Shown here: positions 25,168-36,831 of the stretch, piece after piece | Numbering within the stretch: the first letter of the stretch is position 1 | Layout of the letters: every line of letters starts with the position of its first letter | Assembly: GCA_946811695.1 (NCBI GenBank) | Contig: OX328128.1 | Location: 22,188,258 to 22,252,257 of the forward strand | Length of the DNA stretch: 64,000 bases | Origin: Gonocerus acuteangulatus | Taxonomy: Eukaryota > Arthropoda > Insecta > Hemiptera > Coreidae | Direction: 5' to 3' | Notes under the pieces: model-generated | Told to the model about the DNA's origin: nothing | Seen by the model: only the letters and a program-made list of their open reading frames with translations | The model's database searches: none | Program-made: the position numbers and the translations under genes

Positions 25168-25631
25168 TGAAAACGCACTCGTTTGCACGGGAAGAAAGGA
25201 GTATCGTTTCGAGTAGCAGGTGCTGCAAGTCATACTAGGTGGATGCCAAAGGCGATTTATTCATTCAAAATATACCTGTTTCAAAATCAATTGCAGTTAT
25301 CTCATAGCGAGAAAAATTCTTTAAGAAGAACATGTATTTTTCTTCCGCGAGTGTACGTTCGAGCCTGGTTTCTATCACCAGACCCAATTGAAGCACCATA
25401 TCAAGACTTTCTATTCATGCATCAACTGATACATTATCAGGATATAGATCCAGAAATTATTAAGACTGCTGCAAAAAAGCTTTCCAATCATCTCTGGTAC
25501 TTAGTTCTCTAAACCGATGCTCCATCCTCATTAGATGACAACGTTCCAACAGCGGTTAAGGCAAATATAGCTCAAGTTATGCTGGAAGCAGACAATCCTG
25601 AAGAAGAGGAAGAAGAAAAAAATCAACTGTA
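25168..25631 (+). pseudogene. Broken gene of unknown, probably mobile-element, origin
   Basis: A 109-codon frame contains AASHTRWMPKAIYSFKIYLF, YVRAWFLSPDPIEAPYQD and KKLSNHLWYLVL. After the stop at 25510-25512 the same frame continues with DNVPTAVKANIAQVMLE, an acidic EEEEEEKNQL tail and a stop at 25629-25631. The pattern H-RW-M-KAIY, W-F, AP--D, HLWYL looks like a protein encoded in multiple dispersed copies in arthropod and cnidarian genomes. I recall it as uncharacterised and cannot give it a function. The in-frame stop and missing N-terminus indicate a pseudogene. Confidence 0.55.
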
Positions 25632-25639
25632 GAGGTACG

Positions 25640-26113
25640 TTCTCCACCAAAATGATTTTTCTTCCCTCACAAAAATCATTTTTTTCATATTGTAATGCAG
25701 ATCGTTGCCGGGGCTCGTTGCAAAATTTTGTTCCAACAATTTCTACCTACAACTGTTCGTAGCCTGGACTATATAGTGTAATGTTATGTCGTGCCCTTTA
25801 ATCTTAATTTTTTAGCCTTTCATTTTTAACTACTTCGGAGTTTCATAAATAAATCACATTTATTTTCGGAGAATTTCATCAACTCGGTACATCGGCACGC
25901 TAAAAAAGAAAAACAAAACTTTGTAAATTGTTTTATAAATACTCTGACCTCAATTGATTGGTTTGAGAGGCCGGGATTGAAATATTGAACAGTTTGCATT
26001 AAAAAACAGTTAATTTTGTTTCATTATTTATTTCCGTCAAGAAATGCATACTTTGTGGTTTCTCTTTCACCTCCAAACTGCTGATTGCTTAGGCAGAGAG
26101 CGACCCAGAATTA

Positions 26114-26187
<74 letters not shown>

Positions 26188-26400
26188 AGGGAATTTTCAC
26201 GATAAAACGAATTATATATTAATGTCGTAATAATTACTCTTGATTTATATTCAATTATGAAATCATACTCTGCCTGGAATGAACCTTGAACGAAGGAAAA
26301 TTTCTGTAAAAATATATTTTATATTAAGTACAAAATAACGAAAACATAATAACATTTTTTTTTTTTTTTTTTTTTTAACAATATCCTTCAACAAACCGAA
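25640..26400. other. AT-rich stretch with poly-A and poly-T tracts
   Basis: An A-run at 26127-26181 preceded by CACACACA and a T-run at 26356-26377 are the only structure seen. No gene. Confidence 0.55.
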
Positions 26401-26406
26401 TATAAG

Positions 26407-26580
26407 AGGCCCAATGGCCATGAGTGCTAAGACTCCATGCCTAAGGTTAAGGTCTTGGATTCGACTCCCATTATGGGTGATAGCTTTTCTTTCGAAAAAA
26501 TAAAATGCATCTGCCCTATCTTGGTAAAAATGGATGGCATCCTGTGCTATGCATAAATGTGCTTTAAAATTTAAACATAT
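26407..26580 (+). repeat. tRNA-derived SINE, family S2 (diverged)
   Basis: Head GGCCATGAGTGCTAAGAC, B-box-like TTGGATTCGACTCCCA, then the S2 body (TTTTCTTTCGAAAAAATAAAATGC, CTGCCCTATCTTGG) and the TTTAAAATTTAAA tail. Confidence 0.7.
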
Positions 26581-26584
26581 AGAT

Positions 26585-26684
26585 ATTTTGCATTTGTACT
26601 ATGTAGGTACGTTATCAACAAAGCCATAAACTAACCGACTTCTGGAGAAATTTGCTTATTCATGCAGCTCCTTTGTGACGGACT
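26585..26684 (+). mobile_element. Orphan 3' end of an A/B-like element
   Basis: The run GTACTATGTAGGTACG, GGAGAAATTTGCTTATTC, then ATGCAGCTCCTTTGTGACGG and ACTT follows the A-family 3' layout, but the subterminal block is a third variant instead of GAGGAAAGTGC. No matching 5' half is seen; upstream lies an S2 SINE. It may mark a third family with the same terminus. Confidence 0.5.
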
Positions 26685-27150
26685 TATTGTTGATATAATA
26701 TTTTATTATTAATTTATTAAAAAAAAACAGCTATAAGTATTTATTTAAAAAAAAATATAACAGAGACATCACTCAAATATTTACGTTCAACACACATAAA
26801 TTCGAAATTATTACTACCTATATATTGTTTTTAAATATTTTCGGTTTTGGTCGCTGTATATTTTCTTTTTCTTTTTGTTTTCAACTTTTTATTTACAATT
26901 TTTTTCCGTAAGTTTATTTAATAATCAAACTAATTAATATCAACAGTGCCATTAATAATCTGCCATACTAATGACTTAATTGTCATTATCGTCGAACTTG
27001 ACAATAGAAATAAATAAATAAACATAAAGTCTAAAAAATCGATATTCCGTTAGTTATGAAACGTAATACAAGTTCACTTTAAAACAAAAATACCTTCATC
27101 AGAGTTATATACTCTAAAAAGTATGTATTAATTATAATATAAATATAAAA

Positions 27151-27152
<2 letters not shown>

Positions 27153-27214
<62 letters not shown>

Positions 27215-27440
27215 GGGGCGAGGTTAGGTCAGTGCTAGAGCACTGGACTAATAAGTTGGAGGACCTGAGTTCAAATCCCGAGCGAGCACAAGATTTTTTT
27301 CTTCTAGTCTCTTCGTTCATGGGTTGAATTCGGCCTCCCTGACCGTCCCTAGGCCAACCCAGCCTTTAATTAATTTAATAATGGGTACCTTGGGTGCTAA
27401 TGACACTAGCAGTCGAAGCAGCCAAGGGGGGCTTGGCCAG
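27153..27440 (+). repeat. (TA)n tract plus tRNA-derived SINE S1
   Basis: TA repeat at 27153-27210, then a full S1 head: GGTTAGGTCAGTGCTAGAGC (A-box region), CTAATAA loop and GAGTTCAAATCCCGAGC (B box). The body is nearly identical to 1-190 (GGTTGAATTCGGCCTCCCTG and CAGCCTTTAATTAATTTAAT). The best-preserved S1 copy in the window. The stretch 26690-27150 before it is plain AT-rich DNA. Confidence 0.85.
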
Positions 27441-27589
27441 GCTCCACTGCTACAGACATGAAATTTTTATTTCATTGTTCTATGTATTCAAAACAATCAA
27501 AAATGATTTTATGATTTCTAAATGTTTCATAAAATAAATACAATTTAAAACAAACAATTAAAAAGTGAGCTAAACAACTAGGAAAACCC

Positions 27590-28321
27590 GTTCAAGAGAA
27601 CACATTCAAAGTTTTCATCACCGTTTTCTCCGATTGACATCGACTAATCGAAAATCTTCTCAGAATATTAATTATAGAGAATTTAGTAAGCTTTTGAATA
27701 GTTTCTATCTACTTATGACGATTTCCCAACTGCTTTCGAGATATTAAGGGAAATATGCGAAGTTCCCAAAACTTTTCATGTCTCTTAATAAAATATTTTA
27801 TTCTAATTCTTCCTTAACTCCAAACGTAACCAAAATTTACACATCTTTGTATGTATGGAATTTAAACATGCAGAAAATATTTTAACCGAATCCCATCATT
27901 CTAAGTTACGAAACCTAAAACTTGATTTAACAACTATTTGTCCGATTTTCTCGTAAACGGTTAAAGCTATCGCCTTAAAAATGGTTTCATTCGTTTTACT
28001 AGCCCAAGAAGCCTATAAAACGAGTACTTACAAGCATATGAACTCAAAAACGTAAGCGTTGCGATTTTTTTTTCGGATTTTGCTGGTTAACGAACTTGAC
28101 CTTTCAAATTGGACGACGAATTTTTGTACCAAATTTCATCAAAATCGGACCATTAGGGCGGCCGGAAAACCGCAAACAGACAAATATATATATATATATA
28201 TATACACACAAATTTGAACCACCGTTATTTTCGGCCTCTAGGGGTTCAACTTCCGGATTGTTTCATGAGCTCAACCTTATAAGCGGGGTTCCTCCCTATG
28301 GAGGGAGGGAGGAACCGCGCT
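27590..28321 (-). mobile_element. Element B3 (3'-truncated)
   Basis: Reverse orientation: TTTTCTCCGATTGACATCG, AATGGTTTCATTCGTTTTAC, AAAATCGGACCATTAGGG, (TA)n at 28186-28203, ACCGTTATTTTCGG, CATGAGCTCAACCTTATAAG, and the inverse 5' hairpin ending GGAGGAACCGCGCT at 28321. The CCTGCG terminus is missing on the other side, so the copy has lost its 3' end. Confidence 0.75.
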
Positions 28322-28324
28322 AAA

Positions 28325-28586
28325 ATGTATAAAATTAAGAATTTAATAATTAATGTTAAAAACTAAAGATAACTTCAAATTTTATTATTGCTACAATTAT
28401 AATATTAAATCATACAATAACAATAAATTATCTAAAACTTTAAATTGTTGTAATAATGTGATTTAAATTCATCTTTAGTTTCTAACTTAATTTAGTCAAC
28501 ATTTCAAGTTCATACATTTTAAATTGTAGGCCGATTGTTTGCTGAAAGGCCTTGTGGAAAATAATGAATTTTTCATCTTCCGGGTG

Positions 28587-28619
<33 letters not shown>

Positions 28620-28639
28620 TATTATATATATATATATAT

Positions 28640-28707
<68 letters not shown>

Positions 28708-29023
28708 CCTAACCCTGACTATTTCAACGCTGGTTAATCTCCCCTGTCAATGATCAGTTTTGAATAAGGACACTTTTTTTTTTTTTTTACCGAATGTGAC
28801 AAATTACTGTGCTGTTGAAAATTCAGGAATGTTAATTACGTGGGATATTTTTAGTGTACTTCTTTTTTTTTTTTTTTTAATATTTTTACAGACTGAAACT
28901 GTAAAACTTTCTTTTTCATTTTTTTTTTTTCAGTATTATATCTATGTATTTATTTTGCATTTTTTATTAAACGCGTTTCAATATCTCTTACCGTCTGATA
29001 AGATGATTATTGTTGCAATTCAG
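28325..29023. repeat. Intergenic AT-rich DNA with a long (TA)n tract
   Basis: An interrupted TA/ATT repeat spans about 28589-28706. Several T-runs (28770, 28864, 28920) follow. The pyrimidine-rich 28900-29020 could serve as the polypyrimidine region of the candidate exon that follows. Confidence 0.7.
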
Positions 29024-29216
29024 TCACGACACATTCGGAGACCTGCTGCTCGAAGCGATGCGATCTCCGACGAGCAACGATCAGCGACACTCCCGAAGCA
29101 GTGGCAAGCGCGGACTGACTCCCTCCCCTACCGTCTTCTCCCACCCCTCCGGGAGTGTACCCCTTCCACGCAGTACTGTCGGATGTGACGGAGGGGAAGT
29201 CATTGGCCAGTACTGA
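29024..29216 (+). CDS. Candidate terminal exon of an unidentified host gene
   Basis: GTTGCAATTCAG ends in AG at 29022-29023 and could be a splice acceptor. Directly after it a 63-codon frame runs to TGA at 29214-29216. It contains HDTFGDLLLEAMRSP, HSRSSGKRGLTPSPTVF and CDGGEVIGQY. Base composition is clearly GC-rich against very AT-rich surroundings, repeats are absent, and the amino-acid mix (Ser/Pro/Gly/Arg) looks like a disordered C-terminal tail. GC-rich sequence continues to about 29420 and would be 3' UTR. No upstream exon was found in the window, so it would have to lie across a long intron. I do not recognise the protein. Alternatives are a promoter-proximal or CpG-type region, or part of an unknown repeat. 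Confidence 0.4.
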
Positions 29217-29427
29217 CCACCGACGGAGGAAATGCTTGAGTCAGTCGAGGTAACACGTGGCGTGTGGATATTATCTACTGTGAGTCGTCTTGAATTGGCA
29301 ACCAGTTGCTCTGAGTCGAGAGGTTTCTGTTGTCTGAAGGTCGGGTATTTCTGGAGGAATTGTACGATAGCGTGATCCTTGCGCTAAGGCGAATAAGGGC
29401 AGAGATAATCCTAGGAATATGCCATCA

Positions 29428-29655
29428 GTATGGGCGTATGTAGAAGATATTAACGGGTGGGGGGGGCTGGGAGAATTTGGGGGGGGGGGGGTGAGAGCAT
29501 TTGGGTGTTATGGAATACTATCAATCTAGAACTTGGAATAGTTAGCTAATCATAAAACTATTAAACCCCCAAAAAATTATTTTCTCTTAACTAAGTAATC
29601 TTATTTAATTTATATTTAAACTTTTTATGATACATTTTTACCGATGAACACACGA
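29428..29655. mobile_element. MITE F3 (degenerate right end)
   Basis: ATGGGCGTATGTAGAAG, a G-rich stretch (GGGGGGGCTGGGAGAATTTG), TATGGAATACTATCAATC and ATAAAACTATTAAACCCC follow the F-family order. The right terminus has decayed. 29660-30085 beyond it is AT-rich with nothing recognisable. Confidence 0.7.
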
Positions 29656-30103
29656 TATTTTTTGTATCACCACACAAACAGGAACTGCTCCCCTCGGATA
29701 ACTTTTACTGCCTCTAGTAGTCCTAAAATGACACTAAATCTATTTCAAAAGTATTTAATGTGTCTTTAGATTTTTCTTCTACACTCAGTTATAAATTTGT
29801 ATTATAAAATGTTCATATAATTTTAAATTTTGATTCCAACTAGTCTTTTGAATTCATTTAAATTTTTTTGATATTTTTAAGGTATACTTAACTTATTCAT
29901 CGACGACTCTATCACATTTTTTATATTTGAAGATAAGTAGAAGTGTTTAAATTACTAAATAATGAGAATACAATGACAAATTTAGATTAAATTTTCAATG
30001 TCATAAACTTAAATTATTAATTTCTTCTTATATTCTAATAACTCACACATTTTATACAAGTTTAGAAACACTAGGGAAAGAGTAGAGCTAGACAGAGGGT
30101 GGG

Positions 30104-30395
30104 AGCGCCAGAACCGTATGTACTGCACCATGGGCAGCAATGATTCTCTTCTCCCCGGACCGTGTATGGTGCTTCATGTGCAGCAATGATTCTGTTTGGC
30201 CCGGCCCGTGTATGGTGCCCCATTGGCAGCAATGATTCTCTATATCGGCAAGGCCGTGTGTGCTGCACAAGAAGCAGCAATGATTCTCTACAGCCCAGCC
30301 CGTGTATGGTGCCCCATTGGCAGCAATGATTCTCTACATCCCAGCCCTTATGCGCTTGCTGTCCCGTGGACAGCACTGATTCTCTACAGCCCACC
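30104..30395. repeat. Degenerate minisatellite of about 54-57 bp, five to six units
   Basis: Units share GCAGCAATGATTCTCT and GCCCGTGTATGGTGCCCCAT. Spacing is uneven and units differ more than in the 10.3-kb array. It is GC-richer than its surroundings. Open frames on both strands through it are repeat by-products. Confidence 0.85.
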
Positions 30396-30415
30396 ATTAA
30401 CTCCCCTGTACTTTT

Positions 30416-31600
30416 AGCACTTTCCTCCGAAGGAAAGTAGCTATTGAGGTTGGACTCATGACGGAATTTTTGAAAAATTTCTTCAAATCTTTATCGATCC
30501 TACCTAGTAGACACCGAAAATGACCCCCGTTAAAATGTATATATATATATATATGTGTGTCTGTTAACACGATAGCGGCCAGAGTTTTTGTTTTTTCGTC
30601 ACGAAACTTGGTATATAGCATTCAATTAGCAAACGATTGAACGAGTTCGTTAACCACCAAAATCGGTCCACCGGAAGGGGGGGTTTACCCCGAACCCAAA
30701 ATACTAATTTGACCATTTCAGCCGTAATATTTGTTATATTTCAACGAAACTTGGTATTCGTACTGGTAATATAGAGAGAAAAGTGAGATATAAACATAAA
30801 CTAAATCCGTTCATAAGGAGGGGGGGTTTACTCCGGTCCGACAATACCAATTCGCCACTACCAGCCGTGATTTTAGGTATATTTCGACGATACTCGGTAT
30901 TCATAGTGGTAATATACAGGTAAATATGTGTTGTAAAAATAAACTAAATCGGTTCATTAGATGGGGGGGGGGTTTACTCCAGACCCACAATACCAATTCG
31001 CCACTACCAACCGTGATTTTTGGTATATTTCGACGAAACTCGGTATTCGTAGTGGTAATCTACAGGTAAATATGTGTTGTAAAAATAAACTAAATCGGTT
31101 CATTAGGAGGGGGGGTTTACTCCGGACCCAAATTACTAATATACTCATACTGGTCGTAATTTCTGCTGTATTGTAACGAAACGCGGTATACGTCGTGGGT
31201 AACTCATGAGAAAGAAGTGTTGTAAAAATGAGCTGAATCGGTCAATCAGAAAGGGGGGTTTACTTTGTAATATATTTCAATAGAAAAGCCAGCCAGACAT
31301 AGGTTCACAAAGGCGCCGCAAGGAGCGCTAGAGGGACTGTATCCGGTTCCTGCGTTAGATCAAAATTCGATAATATGAGGATTTTGTATTTATTACGTAG
31401 TTTAATAGGTACCATGTGTAAACATAACTCTGGAAGCAAATTAATAATTTATCAGTTACACATTACAAAATTAAAAGAGAACTATTCATGTTTTTATTTT
31501 ATTTATGTAGGATATTTTAAGCAAATTGTTCTGGAAAGCAGTCTACACTACCCAAATTCTGAGGAAAGTGCTTAGTTACGCAGCTCCTGCGTGACGGACT
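30416..31600 (+). mobile_element. Element A3
   Basis: AGCACTTTCCTCCGAAGG hairpin, GAGGTTGGACTCATGACGG, CACCGAAAATGACCCCCG, a short (TA)n at 30538-30555, GTGTCTGTTAACACG, four G-rich subrepeats, ATTCTGAGGAAAGTGC and CAGCTCCTGCGTGACGGACT. Preceded by CTTTT and followed by TTCTCC. It abuts the minisatellite at 30104-30395. Confidence 0.85.
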
Positions 31601-31604
31601 TTTC

Positions 31605-32630
31605 TCCAATCCACGTGCAGCCGTCTTTCGCCCAGACTCTGTAACCTAAATAATCATTTTTCATTGAAAACGGTTTTGACATATCTGACATTTTCGACAA
31701 GTAAGAGATGTTGTCCTTCTAGATTTCAAAAAAAAAAAAAAATCGAAACGCAAGAACAGCATATCTGCTGTACCAAATTTCCTGGAAATGTCCCAATCCT
31801 CAAAACGCCATCGTTGAAAACTTCCATTTTACGAATTTTGGAATTTCTGTATTGACGAAGCTAAAAATATTCCCCTTCGAGGGGTGAAATAGAGAAAGAT
31901 GTATAGATCTAGAATTACATAACCTCAAAGTGCTGCCTACTTTGAAAAAGGGATCTTGTATTACCAACTAGTGGAACAGGGCGAAGAGAATACTAAAGGT
32001 ATATGGAAAATACAAACCAACGGAACGCCACCCTCTTGTTTCTCTCTCAAATATATTGAAATATTCTGTTACTATTCGTTAGAGATAATATTCGCCCATT
32101 GTTTATTACAGATATAAATTTTACAAATAATATGAAAATTTCCATTCAGGTATCTTAATTTACATTAATAATATTACTGCATTCAATATACCGCGCAAAT
32201 ATATATTGAAACTAAACTAGTCAATACTCATTTTAAATAAATGCCAGTAAACACAAATTTACTTATTCTGTAGATCCTAAGTTGATCAACATAGACGTTT
32301 AAATCTAGTCTTATTACCACAAATAACATAATCGTATAATAAAATTCCCAATATTTAAATTTCACTTCTTAAAAATTTATAAATATAAATATTAACCGTT
32401 AAATTAAAATATTTAAAATAAAAATAAATTAATAACCGTTTTCACTACATTTCATATCAACACACCCCCTGCCAACCCTCAGTCTTGCAAATCCAGTCCT
32501 CCATTAAAAATGCAGACTCAAAACATGCTATAATATCATCCATATTAATCTTAACTATAAATTTCTTCAATCAAATAATTAACTATAAATTCGTCAGAGA
32601 GTTAAATAATTAACTATAAATTTCTTCAAT
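31605..32630. other. AT-rich stretch, no gene
   Basis: Only short chance frames. GTAGATCCTAAGTTGAT near 32272 also occurs inside repeat G, so a fragment of that family may be buried here. AAATAATTAACTATAAATT repeats locally near 32575-32620. Confidence 0.45.
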
Positions 32631-32639
32631 AAAAGACAG

Positions 32640-33207
32640 AAACTAAACAGACGTTTTAGACTTTTATCACGCTTACTGGACAAACGCTTGAAACTTTCAT
32701 TGACTAACAAACGACTTATATACAATACCATACTCCGACCAATATGGACTTATGGACTAGAATTATTCACTATGGACTAGAATTATTCCACTAAACCTTC
32801 CAATTTCTACAGAATATAAACAATGCAATCCAAAATCCTTCGAAAAATATCCAATGCTCCTTACTACGTCTCGAACCTAACCCTGCATAATGATTTCAAT
32901 ATCCCCTTTATCCAATCCCTGGCCAAATCAGTCTATCAGAAATTTCATTCCAATCTCCCTGGCCACCCAAATCCTTTGATAAACTCTCTGTCCTCCTTCC
33001 ATAATCCGCAAAATCCTCATAGAAGACTGAAGCGGCGGTGGCCTAGAGACAACTTGTTATAACTTGCCATCTACAATGCTCAAAATCTATTATTCTAGTG
33101 GGTTGTGTAATTGTACATATTCCCACATCATGCCACACAATGTTATTGCTCCATAACCAGCAAAATTACTGGAAATATGTATAGCATCTTTTTGTAATTA
33201 TCAATAA

Positions 33208-33236
<29 letters not shown>
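32640..33236 (+). pseudogene. Jockey-type LINE 3' end with poly-A tail
   Basis: The upstream piece reads KRLIYNTILRPIWTYGLELF, the conserved 'K..LY...LRPIWTYG.EL' block following the RT thumb. Next is a local duplication of GACTAGAATTATTC that disturbs the frame. The final frame (32823-33062) reads RKISNAPYYVSNLTLHNDF, then GHPNPLIN and RRLKRRWPRDNLL with a TAA stop. The 3' UTR ends AATAAAGTTT plus a long A-run (33211-33237). A 5'-truncated, A-tailed insertion related to 6186-6580. Confidence 0.85.
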
Positions 33237-33238
<2 letters not shown>

Positions 33239-33467
33239 TCTATTTAAACATTAATTAATTTCCAGACATTAGCCATGCAATCCAAAATTGAGATTTCCTC
33301 TTAACTCAAACTAAATTACATCAACTTAAACAAAAACATGATATCTGGACAACAAACAACAAACAAAAACATGTATAAACAATATCTGAAGATTATAATG
33401 TAAGAAATAATGCAAAATCATACAGGTCAGCTGTTGATACATTTGTATATTCTTAATTTTATGTTAA

Positions 33468-33668
33468 GTGGCCGTGAGGGTTAAGGCGTGAGCACTTAAC
33501 ACTTCGTGCCAAAGGTCGTGGGTTCGATTCCCACTAGGAGTGGTGGCTTTTCTTTCGAAAACAAGAAAAGGCATCACCCCTATCCTGGCTAGAAAAGGGT
33601 GGTAACCTATAGATAACCCGTCCCAAAATTCATAGTTAATAATAAACGGACGTTAAAATTTAAATTAA
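33468..33668 (+). repeat. tRNA-derived SINE, family S2
   Basis: Best-preserved S2 copy: GTGGCCGTGAGGGTTAAGGC head, perfect B box GGTTCGATTCC, GAAAAGGCATCACCCC, GGTGGTAACCTATAG and the GACGTTAAAATTTAAATTAA tail. Confidence 0.85.
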
Positions 33669-33689
33669 ATTTAATTTTATGTTATTTTT

Positions 33690-34726
33690 TTAAATTGAAT
33701 ATCCTAACAAGTATGATCCATTATATTTTACAGATAGATAGATTGAAAATGGCTTATAGCCGAAACGTTTCTGTAACAAAATTTAATAACCTATTTGTGA
33801 CAAGCCGAACTATATGTAACTTAAAAAGTCCGTCACGCAGGAGCTGCATAACTAAGCACTTTCCTCAGAATTTGGGTAGTGTAGACTGCTTTCCAGAACA
33901 ATTTGCTTAAAATATCCTACATAAATAAAATAAAAACGTGAATAGTTCTCATTTTGTAATGAGTAACTGATCAATTATTAATTTGCATCCAGAGTTATGT
34001 TTACACATGGTACCTACTACACTACGTAATAAATACAAAAATCCTCATATTATCGTATTTTGATCTAACGCAGGAACAGGATACAGTCACTCTAGTGGTA
34101 GAAAGCGCTCCTTGCGGCGGCTTTGTGAACCTACGTCTGCCGGCTTTTCTATTCAAATATATTACAAATTAAACCCCCGCTTTCCGATTGACTGATTCAG
34201 CTCATTTTTACAACACTTCTTTCTCATGAGTTACCCACGACGTATACCGCGTTTCGTTACAATACAGCAGAAATTACGACCGGTATGAGTATATTAGGAA
34301 TTTGGGTCCGGAGTAAACCCCCCCTTCTAATGAACCGATTTAGTTTATTTTTACAACACATATTTACCTGTAGATTACCACTACGAATACCGAGTTTCGT
34401 CGAAATATACCAAAAATCACGGCTGGTAGTGGCGAATTGGTATTGTGGGTAGGGAGTAAACCCCCCCTTCTAATGAACCGATTTAGTTCATTTTTATATC
34501 TCACTTTTCTCTCTATATTACCACTAAGAATACCAAGTTTTGTTGAAATATAACAAATATTACGGCTGACATAGTCAAATAAGTGTTTAAAGTTCGGGGT
34601 AAACCCCCCCTTCCGGTGGACCGACTTTGATGGTTAACGAACTCGTTCAATCGATTGCTAATTGAATGCTATATACCAAGTTTCGTGACGAAAAAACAAA
34701 AACTCTGGCCGCTATCGTGTTAACAA

Positions 34727-34808
<82 letters not shown>

Positions 34809-34990
34809 TTTAACGGGGGTCATTTTCGGTGTCTACTAGGTAGGATCGATAAAGATTTGAAGAAATTTTTAAAAAATTCCGTCATGAGTCCAACCTCAAT
34901 AGCTACTTTCCTTCGGAGGAAAGTGCTAAAATAAAATATATGAAGACTGAATAAAGCTGTTACCAACTACCAACAAATTTAGTTTTCTAA
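33690..34990 (+). repeat. Repeat G, copy 3 (partial), split by element A4
   Basis: The left piece 33690-33836 carries TCCATTATATTTTACAG, GGCTTATAGCCGAAACG and CATATGTAACTT-like DNA. The right piece resumes after A4 with AAAATAAAATATATGAAGAC. G copies 1 and 2 read straight through this point (AACTTGAAAATAAAATATAT), so they provide the empty site for the A4 insertion. Confidence 0.8.
33837..34927 (-). mobile_element. Element A4
   Basis: Complete copy in reverse orientation: AGTCCGTCACGCAGGAGCTG at its 3' end, GCACTTTCCTCAGAATTTG, three to four G-rich subrepeats (seen here as CCCCCC blocks), (TA)n at 34731-34804, the TCATTTTCGGTGTCTAC block, and TTTCCTTCGGAGGAAAGTGCT at its 5' end. Flanked by A-runs, i.e. 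T-runs in element orientation. A short A-like fragment follows at about 34990-35125. Confidence 0.85.
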
Positions 34991-35454
34991 ATTTTCTAGT
35001 TTCTAAATATATATATAAATGTTAACGGGGGTCATTTTCGGTATCTAGTTGGTAGGATCGATGACGATTTGAAAGAATACAAAAATTCTTTCATGAGTGC
35101 AACCTCAGTAGTTACATTCCTATGACGGACGACAACATTAACTTTTACACATAATTTGAACATAATATGATGTTGGGAGCCAAGCTGAATGCCACTGGGC
35201 CACTTAAGAAATTCACATTACGAAATCGCTTAGCTTATGAGCAGAAAACTATTTTCATATCTAAATTCTGACAGCATAAACATGCAATATACAAAATGGA
35301 GTTCCTTCCTTAGAAGCAATTTTCCGAGAAAGAATTTATTATTATCAAAATAACCTTTTATCTTAATAAATTTACAATAGCGAAAATTCACGAAATACAA
35401 ATCGTTATTGATATTGTTAAGGATGAACATTAATAGGTAAAAAGGCCTTAGCGC

Positions 35455-35856
35455 GTTTCCGTTTTGTCCCCTTTTGTCGTTTGGAAAACTTGGAATAGAA
35501 ACAGTTCATATTTTGTTTCAAAGTTTCTTGAAATATTGAAACAGCTACTCCAAAAACATTTTTGAAGAAAAGCTATATTTTAAATGTCACAATGCCCAGG
35601 AGAAAAACAGTATGTAACTAAAAAAAATAATGGTAAATGCAATTAAAAAAAAAACTCAAAAACTTCGGAAAGAATAGACAAAAATCCGCTAAAAGAAAAA
35701 AAATGACACTAGAATTTTAAACGGTTTCTCCTACTGAGATCGCTCTATCGAAAATTAAGCAAGAACCAGTTTTGTAAGACATTTAGTAAGCTTTTGAATG
35801 GTTACCTTTCACTTACCACGATTAATCAACCTTTTTCGATATATTTATGGAAATAC
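35455..35856 (-). mobile_element. B-family fragment B5
   Basis: GCCTTAGCGCGTTTCCGTTTTG resembles the B 3' subterminal block, and ACGGTTTCTCCTACTGAG with TTAGTAAGCTTTTGAATGG the B body. It is cut off by family C starting at 35857. Confidence 0.55.
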
Positions 35857-36645
35857 TAGCCGTTACCCGGCGTGCCACGCTACACCTACTTTCTTCATAT
35901 AGAAAAGCCTAAATAAATTAGAAACCAAATAAGTATTATTAAAATCTAATAACACGAATCTGTAAATGTTATGAACCCGTGGCCTCCCAACTGTGAGTCC
36001 TAGACGACTTTGACCTAACCTATAACGCCCCCCGTATCAAGACATACATGTATAACAAGTTTCGTAAAAATTGGTCTAACGGTGTGGATTTGTATAAGGG
36101 ACAAACATACAGACAGACAGCTGGTAGATTTTTTTGACCTAGCCTACGGCTCCCCCCAGATTAAGATCTACCTGTGTACCGAGTTTAGTCAAAATCGTAC
36201 GAACGGTGTGGATTTGTATAAGGGACAAACATACAGACAGACAGCTGGTAGACGTTTTTGACTTAGCCTACGACACTCCTCAGATTAAGATCTGCATGTG
36301 TACCGAGTTTAGTCGAAATCGGACGAACGGTGTGGATTTGTATAAGGGACAAACATACAGACATATAGCTGGTAGACGTTTTTGACTTAGCCTACGACAC
36401 TCCCCAGATTAAGATCTACATGTGTACCGAGTTTAGTCAAAATCGGACGAACGGTGTGGATTTGTATAAGGGACAAACATACAGACAGACAGCTGGTAGA
36501 TTTTTTTGACCTAGCCTAGGAGATTTCTCGTATCAAGACCTACCATTATTCCAAGTTTGGTCAAAATCGGTCTAACGGTGTAGATTTGTATAAGGAACAA
36601 ACAAACAGACAAACAGACAGACACGTGATTTTTATATATATAGAT
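35857..36645 (+). mobile_element. Family C element, copy 2
   Basis: TACTAGCCGTTACCCGGCG start, five tandem units of about 124 bp (GTTTAGTCAAAATCG, GTGGATTTGTATAAGGG, ACAGACAGACAGCTGG) and the end CACGTGATTTTTATATATATAG. Very similar to 17625-18432, which suggests recent activity or homogenisation. Confidence 0.8.
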
Positions 36646-36726
36646 AACAAATTGCTCATATCTGTTTATACATTTCGTTTTTCTAATATTTCCTCCGCAT
36701 TAAAAGTAGGCAACCAAAATGTTGAC

Positions 36727-36826
36727 GTCATAGTTGGGACGGTCAGGGAGGCCAAATTCAACCCACGAACGAAGACACTAGTCCTAGTCCAGTGCTCTAC
36801 TACTGACCTAACCTCGTGCCAAAGGG
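36727..36826 (-). repeat. S1 SINE fragment, reverse orientation
   Basis: GGACGGTCAGGGAGGCC, TTCAACCCACGAACGAAGAC and CCAGTGCTCTACTACTGACC are the inverse of the S1 body and A-box region. The anticodon and B-box portion is deleted. Confidence 0.7.
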
Positions 36827-36831
36827 ATATA

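Noticed and set aside
28760..29188. 142-codon plus-strand frame
   Set aside because: Its first half is poly-T-derived Phe runs; the GC-rich part reads better in the other frame described at 29024-29216.
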